Positions 1 to 5,567 of a DNA stretch of 5,567 bases are shown piece after piece (position 1 is the first letter of the stretch; every line of letters begins with the position of its first letter). This DNA is from Alphaproteobacteria bacterium. Lineage in GTDB: Bacteria; Pseudomonadota; Alphaproteobacteria; Micavibrionales; UBA1664. The DNA lies in the NCBI GenBank assembly GCA_030427215.1, contig JAUHXB010000095.1, positions 1 to 5,567 on the forward strand. The letters run 5' to 3'. Below the pieces are notes generated by a model. It was not told the DNA's origin. It did not search any database and saw only the letters and a program-made list of their open reading frames with translations. The translations under genes were made by a program, and so were the position numbers.

Positions 1-1
1 C

Positions 2-634
2 AGTTATTTCCATTCAAAAACACCAAACGCCCCATTGGCTCTTATTCTTCACCCCCACCCTGAACATGGTGGAACAATGAATAACCGTGTCACATATTCG
101 CTTTATAAAACATTTGCCCTTCGTGGGTTTTCAACGCTCCGATTTAATTTCCGCGGTGTGGGACAATCACAAGGTGAACATGATAATGGTGAAGGCGAAT
201 TAGCCGATGCTGCCGCGGCGTTGGATTGGATGCAGGAATTAAATCAGAACGCACCATATGTATGGGTTGCCGGGTTTTCATTTGGGGCGTGGATTGGTAT
301 GCAATTATTGATGCGCCGCCCTGAAATTCGTGGTTGGGTGTCTGTTGCGCCACCAGCGCACACAGAGGATTTTACGTTCCTTGCCCCCTGCCCTACATCT
401 GGACTTATTGTCCGCGGTGACAATGATACTATTGTTCCCCTTGAAGACACACAAAAATTAGTTGATTTAATCCGCGCCCAAAAAGGTGTTGATGTCGATT
501 TTGCACAAATTCCTGATTGCAACCATTTCTTTAAAGGGCAAATGGGCCCCATGGTTGAAAGTGTGAATGATTATCTAAATAAAATGCAGGCAGGACGCAC
601 AACAGATATTACGAAATTGATTGAAGCTGCCTAA
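2..634 (+). CDS. Alpha/beta hydrolase (COG2945-like), 5' end outside window
   Basis: This is a predicted cytoplasmic serine hydrolase of the alpha/beta fold; its substrate is unknown. The reading frame is open to the left edge, and the residues before the first possible start (a TTG at 35) already fit the family (HSKTPNAP leading into LALILHPHP), so that TTG is not the real start and probably only some 10-20 N-terminal residues are missing. Visible landmarks, counted from the TTG codon as residue 1, are the HPHPEHGGTMNN oxyanion-hole region (6-17), the nucleophile elbow GFSFG with Ser82 (bases 278-280), the RGDNDTIVP strand end with probable catalytic Asp131, and DCNHFF with probable catalytic His164. 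The triad therefore looks intact. There is no signal peptide in the visible part. The stop TAA at 632-634 lies 8 nt from the convergent kinase stop. Family assignment is firm; the precise reaction cannot be told from sequence. Confidence 0.9.
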   Translation, partial: SYFHSKTPNAPLALILHPHPEHGGTMNNRVTYSLYKTFALRGFSTLRFNFRGVGQSQGEHDNGEGELADAAAALDWMQELNQNAPYVWVAGFSFGAWIGMQLLMRRPEIRGWVSVAPPAHTEDFTFLAPCPTSGLIVRGDNDTIVPLEDTQKLVDLIRAQKGVDVDFAQIPDCNHFFKGQMGPMVESVNDYLNKMQAGRTTDITKLIEAA

Positions 635-642
635 AAAAATAA

Positions 643-3600
643 TTAGACCTTCATAAATTCGTCCAGTGCGATACGAGATCTTTCCATCAAGGTTACCATA
701 TCTTCGATATGATGATTAATGTCAGCTATAGTTGTATCTTCATCTTTGGCAATTTTTTCAATTTCTTGGGCTTTTTGACTAACCGCTTTTAATCCAAAAT
801 TTGCACACATACCTTTCATTTCATGTCCACGCATCCAAACTGATTCCTTATCGTTATTCTCTATAGCCGCCCTTAGATTATCTATGATTTCATCCGCTTT
901 TTTCAAAAGATCATCAAGAAGATCTCTGGTTTCTTTTTCTCCCAAACCTTCTTTTAACCCTTTCAAAAGGTCATTATCTAATGTTTTTCCTAATAATGGG
1001 CCTTGGCTTTTCTTTGAGATAGCACTCTTTTGAGGCCGTGCTTCTTCCCTTTGATCATTGTGATAGATGTTCACCAAAATTGAGCGCAGGGCGCTAAGCT
1101 CCACTGGTTTTGCAACAACACCATAAAATCCAATATCATAATATTCTTTCACATCACCTTCAGAAACATTTCCAGTGACAGCGATAACTGGAATATGTTT
1201 CAGTTTTTCAATTTTTGCTATCTCTTTAAAAACTTCACGACCATTCATTTCTGGCATTTCTATATCCAAAAAAATGACATCAAAACTATTATCATCTTCC
1301 AGTAAAGCCAAAGCCTCTTTTCCGCTAGAACACGCCGTATATGTATGTTTGTCTTTACTTAGAAATGATGTTAATACAAGTTGATTAATAGCGTTGTCAT
1401 CAACCACCAAAACAGACAAAGGGGATGCTATGACATCCTGATTTTCTTTAGATTCTGACCTTTTCTCGTTGCTATTCAACTCTACCTGTTCGATAAACGG
1501 CAATAGAAACGTAAAGGTTGTTCCCCTGCCTTCTTGACTGCTGACAGTAATATTACCGCCCATGACCTCAACAAGTTTTTTACAAATGCTGAGGCCCAGA
1601 CCTGTCCCCCCATATTTACGCGATACAGATGAGTCTGCCTGTGAAAAAGGCATAAACAAGTTTTTTTGCGCAGCCTGTGAAATACCAATTCCAGTATCTT
1701 GAATAGCAAAAGAGACATTCGTTTCACTTGCTTTCGACGCCGTAATAGAAACATGGCCTTTTTCAGTGAATTTAAGGGCATTGCTAACCAAATTTAAGGC
1801 AATTTGTCTGAGCCTTGTCGGATCACCATACAATTTTTCAGGAATATCGTTATGAATGTCCAGTTTAATATCAATATTTTTTTGATCGGCATGCCCCTTC
1901 ATAAGAAGGACGACCCCATTGAGGACGCGATGAAGATCAAATTCAATATTTTCTATTTCCATCGCCCCATCTTCAATCTTAGAAAAATCAAGGATATCGT
2001 TGAGAAGAGAGAGCATTGCATCGCCCGAATCCCGAATGGTCATCAAATATTCTTTTTGCTCTGCCGTCATGTCCGTATCTTCTAACATACGGATCATCCC
2101 CATGACCCCTGTCATAGGGGTTCGAATTTCATGACTAACGACCGCAAGAAAAGCTGACTTTGCCTGATTAGCCTCGTCGGCCAACATTTTTGCTTTTCGC
2201 ATTTCTTCTGTACGCTGACTTTCTCGGCCACGGAGTTCCTCCATCACCTCCCTTTCCCGTTCTATCACACGCAACAATCGGGCCTGATCATGTGTCTCTT
2301 TATCGTTCTTGGCGTTCATAAGAGATTGGGCTTTTTGAAGACTTTTGCTGACTTTTTTTATTTCAACTTCCTTATAGAATTTTAAGGCCGTAATACAAAT
2401 CATGAAAACAATGGGAGTATTAATATAAAACGAATAGTAATTCGCATTAATCAAAAAAACATTATCCGTGTTTAAAGCATTTTTGGCCAAATAAGATAAA
2501 ATAATGGATGCCACATAAATCCATAACCAATAGTTAAAACAAGATACGTAAGCTGGCGGAGCTTTAATATTTCTCAATAGTAAAAGACTGATAATCATCG
2601 AGACAATCGATAGGTTAAACAAAATATGATAAAAAATACGACTGCTTAGAACCTCAAAAAGCGATAAAAATATTGCAATAACAACACTTCCTAACAATGA
2701 CAAAAACAACGCATTATAAAACATTTTTATTGCTCCAAGCTCGCGGAGTAAAAACAATGAACAGCATAAAACAAAAATTGCTATGATCGGTGTCTGAATC
2801 GCCGCAATAATTTCCAGCCCTGCATAAGTCATCAGTGTTTGTTGTTCAATAAAAACAAACCATAGGAATGTAACGATATAAATGAACAAAAACGATATGA
2901 AAAAATTCGACTTCGTTTCATAACATATCAGAAGCAACAATATAAGTGACGCAACCAATACTATTGGAATATAACTCACCAATATTGCGTGAATGCCTTT
3001 TGTCTGATTACTTTTAGCGGTGTCAGGAATTATGGACGGGCTTAAGGACACATTTTTATAAATATCTTTAGTTACCCTGAACAAAAATGTCGTTTCATTG
3101 CCTGATTTGATGTTTAAAGGTACGTGCCTATCATTTAATAAAAAATCGTCTGTGCCATTAAAGACGATTTTCTTTTCAGTGCTATTATAGGCAAAAAATG
3201 TTTTGAGAGAACCGTAATTCCCTGTTTCTAGCCCGCCGAAATCCAACAACCAGTTTTCAAGGTCCGTTTGATTGAAAACTCTCAAGACAAACCAGTAATC
3301 GTTAACCTCACCGCTTAAACGGATATCTGAACCCTGATTTCCAAATTTCACAAGCTCCGCATCTTGAAAATCAGCTATATCATATATGTTATAGCCGTTA
3401 TTAACGTTTTCGATAATCGCCATATGATTAGCTGTATTATAAGATATTTCGTTATTGCCCAGAATGAGAGGACTAAAACCACTATCTTGTGCGTTCACAA
3501 GTGATGGGAATAATCCCATCACTATCAAAACAATACTGACAAAAAATTTAGACAAGCAATAAGGCCATAAGGATAAGTGTGATACCAATAGCAACCCCAC
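643..3600 (-). CDS. Hybrid sensor histidine kinase: 7TMR-DISM, HisKA, HATPase_c, REC, HPt
   Basis: An inner-membrane phosphorelay sensor kinase, 985 residues if read from the GTG at 3600. Order: signal peptide (hydrophobic 18-32, likely cleavage after VNA near 37); periplasmic 7TMR-DISM extracellular domain 2-like region (about 40-195); seven hydrophobic helices (about 206-407, DISM 7TM); charged coiled coil (about 408-480); HisKA with phosphoacceptor His490 in SHEIRTP; HATPase_c with N-box N603/N607, DTGIGI at 635, PFSQ at 651 and GGTGLGL at 664-670; receiver with DD734-735, phosphoacceptor D779, T809 and K831; C-terminal HPt with H926 in RGHEMKG. All key residues are present, so it should be active. 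The layout resembles BarA/ArcB-type kinases, but the sensor differs; DISM domains are thought to bind carbohydrate or other small ligands. No output domain is present, so a separate response regulator is expected. The start is uncertain: the GTG has no Shine-Dalgarno and overlaps the small upstream gene by 53 nt. A TTG at 3555 (MSKFF...) would give a textbook signal peptide and an 8-nt overlap. Confidence 0.93.
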   Translation of the reverse strand: MGLLLVSHLSLWPYCLSKFFVSIVLIVMGLFPSLVNAQDSGFSPLILGNNEISYNTANHMAIIENVNNGYNIYDIADFQDAELVKFGNQGSDIRLSGEVNDYWFVLRVFNQTDLENWLLDFGGLETGNYGSLKTFFAYNSTEKKIVFNGTDDFLLNDRHVPLNIKSGNETTFLFRVTKDIYKNVSLSPSIIPDTAKSNQTKGIHAILVSYIPIVLVASLILLLLICYETKSNFFISFLFIYIVTFLWFVFIEQQTLMTYAGLEIIAAIQTPIIAIFVLCCSLFLLRELGAIKMFYNALFLSLLGSVVIAIFLSLFEVLSSRIFYHILFNLSIVSMIISLLLLRNIKAPPAYVSCFNYWLWIYVASIILSYLAKNALNTDNVFLINANYYSFYINTPIVFMICITALKFYKEVEIKKVSKSLQKAQSLMNAKNDKETHDQARLLRVIEREREVMEELRGRESQRTEEMRKAKMLADEANQAKSAFLAVVSHEIRTPMTGVMGMIRMLEDTDMTAEQKEYLMTIRDSGDAMLSLLNDILDFSKIEDGAMEIENIEFDLHRVLNGVVLLMKGHADQKNIDIKLDIHNDIPEKLYGDPTRLRQIALNLVSNALKFTEKGHVSITASKASETNVSFAIQDTGIGISQAAQKNLFMPFSQADSSVSRKYGGTGLGLSICKKLVEVMGGNITVSSQEGRGTTFTFLLPFIEQVELNSNEKRSESKENQDVIASPLSVLVVDDNAINQLVLTSFLSKDKHTYTACSSGKEALALLEDDNSFDVIFLDIEMPEMNGREVFKEIAKIEKLKHIPVIAVTGNVSEGDVKEYYDIGFYGVVAKPVELSALRSILVNIYHNDQREEARPQKSAISKKSQGPLLGKTLDNDLLKGLKEGLGEKETRDLLDDLLKKADEIIDNLRAAIENNDKESVWMRGHEMKGMCANFGLKAVSQKAQEIEKIAKDEDTTIADINHHIEDMVTLMERSRIALDEFMKV
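3500..3523. repeat. Perfect 10-bp inverted repeat with 4-nt loop
   Basis: AGTGATGGGA (3500-3509) and its exact reverse complement TCCCATCACT (3514-3523) flank a 4-nt loop. In the minus-strand transcript it would form a hairpin starting 24 nt after the stop codon of the small COX4-like gene, inside the signal-peptide codons of the kinase and 31 nt downstream of its TTG start candidate. No run of U follows, so it is not a canonical intrinsic terminator. It could be a partial attenuator, a stabiliser of the 3' end of a processed small-gene mRNA, or a brake on early kinase translation; these roles are inference. Confidence 0.6.
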
Positions 3601-3691
3601 AAATTTTTGATGCTTTTAAAAAATTAAACCACGTATTTTCGGCATCTTTAACCGCTTTCGAGCTTGCAGATATTTGATCTTGTTTTGACAT
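3548..3691 (-). CDS. Small one-helix protein, aa3-type cytochrome c oxidase subunit IV-like
   Basis: A 47-codon ORF starting with ATG (3691-3689) and ending with TAA (3550-3548). It has a hydrophilic N-terminus of about 18 residues, then ENTWFNFLKASK (18-29), then a single hydrophobic helix (about 31-47) ending LMALLLV at the stop. This size and pattern (short polar tail, T-W-x-x-F-x-K, one helix ending in LxLMALxLV) match what is known of the alphaproteobacterial aa3-type oxidase subunit IV family (COX4_pro_2). That family packs a single helix against the oxidase core and is not essential in characterised members. A good Shine-Dalgarno AAAGG lies 6 nt upstream, and a candidate promoter precedes it. 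The stop overlaps the 5' region of the kinase gene, so the two are probably co-transcribed and may be translationally coupled. No other oxidase gene is visible here, so it could also be an unrelated small membrane protein. That it is a real gene is more certain than the family name. Confidence 0.68.
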   Translation of the reverse strand: MSKQDQISASSKAVKDAENTWFNFLKASKICGVAIGITLILMALLLV

Positions 3692-3697
3692 TACTGA

Positions 3698-3702
3698 CCT
3701 TT
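3698..3702 (-). promoter_or_regulatory. Ribosome binding site of the small COX4-like gene
   Basis: Read on the minus strand this is AAAGG within AAGAAAGGT, 6 nt before the ATG at 3691. It is the best Shine-Dalgarno match in the minus-strand leader and supports translation starting at the small ORF rather than only at the weak GTG or TTG starts of the kinase. Confidence 0.65.
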
Positions 3703-3727
3703 CTTTTATTATTTATCAATCGTTACA

Positions 3728-3756
3728 AGTATGACGAAATTCCGCTTGTGAATCAA
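3728..3756 (-). promoter_or_regulatory. Candidate sigma70-type promoter for the small gene and kinase
   Basis: On the minus strand a TTGATT -35 (3756-3751) and a CATACT -10 (3733-3728) are separated by 17 nt. Each hexamer matches the consensus at 4 of 6 positions. Transcription would start near 3721, leaving a leader of about 30 nt with the AAAGG ribosome binding site. This is a pattern match only; AT-rich spacers give such matches by chance. Confidence 0.4.
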
Positions 3757-3760
3757 TCTA

Positions 3761-3790
3761 TTGAACTATAGTTTGATAATGTTTTATAAA
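3761..3790 (+). promoter_or_regulatory. Candidate sigma70-type promoter for DUF2066 and AI-2E genes
   Basis: A TTGAAC -35 (3761-3766) and a TATAAA -10 (3785-3790) are separated by 18 nt; a TTTATA at 3783 with 16 nt is an alternative. Transcription would start near 3797, almost on top of the ATG at 3801. That favours the later ATG at 3819 as the real start of the DUF2066 gene. The -35 lies only 4 bp from the -35 of the divergent candidate promoter, so a single regulator could affect both. Pattern match only. Confidence 0.4.
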
Positions 3791-3802
3791 TAGTAAATAA
3801 AT

Positions 3803-3810
3803 GAAAGAGA
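3803..3810 (+). promoter_or_regulatory. Ribosome binding site deciding the DUF2066 gene start
   Basis: The purine-rich GAAAGAGA ends 8 nt before the ATG at 3819, which is good Shine-Dalgarno spacing. The earlier in-frame ATG at 3801 is preceded only by AT-rich sequence without a purine block and would place these bases within the coding region. This site is why 3819 is preferred. Confidence 0.55.
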
Positions 3811-3818
3811 TATTCTTT

Positions 3819-4496
3819 ATGCGATATTCCTTATTAACAATACTCGCAATAACTGTGTTTTTGCCTTTGAATATGGCCATTGCCAACCCTTATGTCGTTA
3901 AGAATATCGCCGTTGACGCCAGTGGTGACGGAACGATCGCCGCACGTGAAAAGGCGTTAACCAAGGCCCGCCGTAACGGTTTTACGATCCTAACAAAAAG
4001 ATTAGCGGCCCCTATGAGGGAAGCCGACGATAATGCAATCGCATCAATGGTTGACAGTTTTGAGATTAACCGTGAAAAGGCTTCTAAAGATCGATACATG
4101 GCCAGCGTCAATGTTCGTTTTAACGAACGCGCGGTTCAAGCCTTCATGGGAAGCCCAACAGTTTCACCTATGGCAACGCAATTGCCATTTGCAACACAAT
4201 CAACAACGCAAAACGCCTCGTCAGCGCGATCTGTAGCTACAAAGCAATATAAAATATCCTTTGAAATAAATAATTTAGCTCACTTAATTAATATTCAAAA
4301 TCAACTTCGGACCATACCAAATGTTAATACACTTGTTGCAGGTCCAATGAATATTGAAAAAGGTATTGTTACACTTAATTATGGTGGAAACGCACAACAA
4401 CTGCAAAATGACCTCAACGCCCGCGGGATGCAAATATATTCTAATCCGCAGGCAAAACCAGGCGAAGCTCCCTATATTTTGATAGAAAAAGGATAA
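3819..4496 (+). CDS. DUF2066 domain-containing secreted protein
   Basis: A 225-residue protein of unknown function, predicted to be exported. The start at 3819 gives MRYSLLTILAITVF..., a clear signal peptide with probable cleavage after AIA (residue 22). The in-frame ATG at 3801 would add six residues but lacks a ribosome binding site. The mature N-terminal part (about 24-111) shows the DUF2066 pattern: VKNIAVDASG, then a helix rich in A, R and K (AREKALTKARRNGFTILTKRL), then IASMVDSFEINREKAS and RYMASVNVRFNERAVQAFM. A linker rich in Ser, Thr, Gln and Ala (about 112-140) leads to a second alpha/beta-looking domain (about 143-224) with KISFEINNLAHLINIQNQL and VTLNYGGNAQQLQNDLNARG. The cellular role is not known. 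The AI-2E gene follows after 4 nt, so the two form an operon. Family recognition is by motif memory and not by a search. Confidence 0.83.
   Translation: MRYSLLTILAITVFLPLNMAIANPYVVKNIAVDASGDGTIAAREKALTKARRNGFTILTKRLAAPMREADDNAIASMVDSFEINREKASKDRYMASVNVRFNERAVQAFMGSPTVSPMATQLPFATQSTTQNASSARSVATKQYKISFEINNLAHLINIQNQLRTIPNVNTLVAGPMNIEKGIVTLNYGGNAQQLQNDLNARGMQIYSNPQAKPGEAPYILIEKG
4489..4493 (+). promoter_or_regulatory. Ribosome binding site of the AI-2E gene, inside the DUF2066 gene end
   Basis: AAGGA, part of AAAAAGGA, sits in the last codons of the DUF2066 gene, 7 nt before the ATG at 4501. The embedded site and 4-nt gap indicate co-transcription and probable translational coupling, and they fix the start of the downstream gene. 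Confidence 0.75.
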
Positions 4497-4500
4497 AACA

Positions 4501-5567
4501 ATGTCGTACCTTCAGGAAAAATCATTTCAATTTTGGGTGTTTATTGGTATCGCGTTTATCGCGTTCCTTTATTTATTTAACGGCATATTGGCGCCTTTTG
4601 TTGTGGGATTTGCCGTGGCTTACTTGCTCAACCCTATTGTACAAAAAATGGCGGATAAAAAAATTCCACGATGGTTGTCTGCCATTGTGATTTTAGGGTT
4701 CTTTTTCATCGCCGTGATATTGGGATTATTATTGGCTATCCCTTTGCTGGTTCGTGAAATGATCGATTTTATTAAATTATTACCCGTGGCCTTTGCCAAT
4801 GGTCAGGAATGGATTGAAACAACCTTTCCCATGATTGAAATCCCGCAAAATGTTGACGACCTCAAAAATATGGACACATCAAATTTATCAGATAATTTAA
4901 GCCCGTTTTTGCAGGCCGGAAAAAATATCTTAGGCAATGTATTCGCCAGCGGGATGGCGGTGATTGGGTTTTTATCCTTTATTGTTTTAATGCCGATTGT
5001 AGCTTTTTACTTGCTGATCGATTGGTCACGTCTGTCCAACAAAGTAGATGATTTGGTCCCGACAAAAAACCAATCAAAAATAAAAAATATCTTAGGTGAT
5101 ATTGACAAGAGCCTTGCCGGATTTATCCGTGGTCAACTCATGGTTTGCCTTATCCTCGGTGGATTTTACGCGATTGCCTTATCCTTTATGGGATTGCAAT
5201 ATGGATTTTTTGTTGGGATAGCCTCTGGCGTTTTATCCATCATCCCCTTTGTAGGATCTGCCTTTGGTTTGATCGCATCCGTTGGCTTGGCATTTTACCA
5301 ATTCGGTGGATGGGAATACCCTGCAATTGCTCTTGCCATCTTTGTTGTTGGACAAGTCGTTGAAGGAAATTACCTCACACCCAAATTGGTTGGCGAATCC
5401 GTTGGCCTGCACCCTCTATGGGTTATATTCGCGCTTATGGCGGGGGGGATGATTTTGGGATTAACGGGTATGATTATCGCCGTACCCGTTGCCGCAATCA
5501 TCGCGATTTTGATCCGCTATGCGATTAAGGATTATAAGGATAGTGCTTATTACAAAGGTAAAGCCAA
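4501..5567 (+). CDS. AI-2E family (PerM-like) membrane transporter, 3' end outside window
   Basis: A polytopic inner-membrane protein of the AI-2E transporter family; 355 residues are visible and the frame is open at the right edge. Since family members are usually about 350-370 residues, only a short tail is likely missing. The N-terminal hydrophobic segments (about 11-47 and 58-82) are followed by a soluble stretch (about 85-140) and then the conserved C-terminal membrane half. Signatures seen are FIRGQL (208-213), SIIPFVGS (246-253), VVEGNYLTPKLVG (286-298), VGLHPLWVIFALMAGG (301-316) and GLTGMIIAVPVAA (320-332). Some relatives export autoinducer-2 (TqsA) and others act as Na+/H+ antiporters, so the family name does not prove AI-2 transport; no luxS is visible. 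The start ATG has the ribosome binding site AAGGA at 7 nt spacing. It is the second gene of an operon with DUF2066. In other proteobacteria this pair often lies beside hda, which would be expected just downstream; that is inference. Confidence 0.92.
   Translation, partial: MSYLQEKSFQFWVFIGIAFIAFLYLFNGILAPFVVGFAVAYLLNPIVQKMADKKIPRWLSAIVILGFFFIAVILGLLLAIPLLVREMIDFIKLLPVAFANGQEWIETTFPMIEIPQNVDDLKNMDTSNLSDNLSPFLQAGKNILGNVFASGMAVIGFLSFIVLMPIVAFYLLIDWSRLSNKVDDLVPTKNQSKIKNILGDIDKSLAGFIRGQLMVCLILGGFYAIALSFMGLQYGFFVGIASGVLSIIPFVGSAFGLIASVGLAFYQFGGWEYPAIALAIFVVGQVVEGNYLTPKLVGESVGLHPLWVIFALMAGGMILGLTGMIIAVPVAAIIAILIRYAIKDYKDSAYYKGKA

Noticed and set aside
35..37. TTG as start codon of the alpha/beta hydrolase
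   Set aside because: The frame is open to the left edge and the residues encoded at 2-34 already fit the family's N-terminal region, so the gene begins before the window.
144..552. Two minus-strand ORFs (69 and 102 codons) inside the hydrolase gene
   Set aside because: They lie wholly antisense to a clear conserved enzyme and show no recognisable domain or ribosome binding site.
631..646. CTAA...TTAG symmetry as a bidirectional terminator
   Set aside because: The stem is only 4 AT-rich pairs formed by the two opposed stop codons; it is too weak to be a convincing terminator.
1175..2085. ORFs opposite or out of frame with the kinase (1175-1384, 1482-1781, 1804-2085)
   Set aside because: They overlap the well-conserved REC, HATPase_c and HisKA coding regions and their products look like chance translations.
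3890..4236. Shadow ORFs over the DUF2066 gene (3890-4111 minus, 4033-4236 plus)
   Set aside because: The DUF2066 frame has a signal peptide, family motifs and a ribosome binding site; the others have none of these.
5145..5363. 72-codon plus-strand ORF inside the AI-2E gene
   Set aside because: It is a +1 shadow of the transporter frame, rich in Trp, Cys and Arg in the manner of a misread membrane-protein gene.
1..5567. CRISPR arrays, tRNA or rRNA genes, insertion sequences, phage genes
   Set aside because: No regularly spaced repeats, cloverleaf-like segments, transposase motifs or terminal inverted repeats were seen by eye, and nearly all bases are accounted for by five ordinary genes.

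Overview
The window looks like a chromosomal segment of an alphaproteobacterium with an AT-leaning genome. The taxonomic call is an inference from gene content: an N-terminally cut COG2945-type alpha/beta hydrolase with the HPHPxxGGTMNN signature, a tiny protein resembling the bacterial aa3-type cytochrome oxidase subunit IV, and a DUF2066 protein followed directly by an AI-2E/PerM family membrane protein. There is no sign of phage, IS element, CRISPR array, tRNA or rRNA. The coding density is very high.

Layout. (1) Bases 2-634, plus strand: 3' part of an alpha/beta hydrolase whose true start lies just left of the window. (2) Bases 643-3600, minus strand, convergent with the hydrolase and separated from it by 8 nt: a large membrane-bound hybrid histidine kinase with the order 7TMR-DISM sensor, coiled coil, HisKA, HATPase_c, REC, HPt. 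(3) Bases 3548-3691, minus strand: a 47-residue one-helix membrane protein overlapping the 5' end of the kinase gene. It has a good ribosome binding site and its own plausible promoter and is probably the first gene of a two-gene transcript with the kinase. (4) Bases 3692-3818: a short divergent intergenic region with one candidate promoter on each strand. (5) Bases 3819-4496, plus strand: a secreted DUF2066 protein. (6) Bases 4501-5567, plus strand: an AI-2E family transporter, nearly complete but running off the right edge, with its ribosome binding site inside the end of the DUF2066 gene.

How the genes work together. The kinase has the full set of phosphorelay residues (H490, D779, H926) but no DNA-binding output, so it presumably passes phosphate to a response regulator encoded elsewhere. 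Its overlap with a cytochrome-oxidase-subunit-like ORF suggests translational coupling, and possibly a link to respiratory state, but that link is inference. A perfect 10-bp inverted repeat sits just after the small ORF and within the kinase signal-peptide codons, where it could adjust expression of the kinase relative to the small protein. DUF2066 plus AI-2E is a pairing known from other proteobacteria, often next to hda; if so, hda may lie just right of the window. No clearly novel system is evident. The most interesting points are the small overlapping gene, the hairpin beside it, and the uncertain kinase start.
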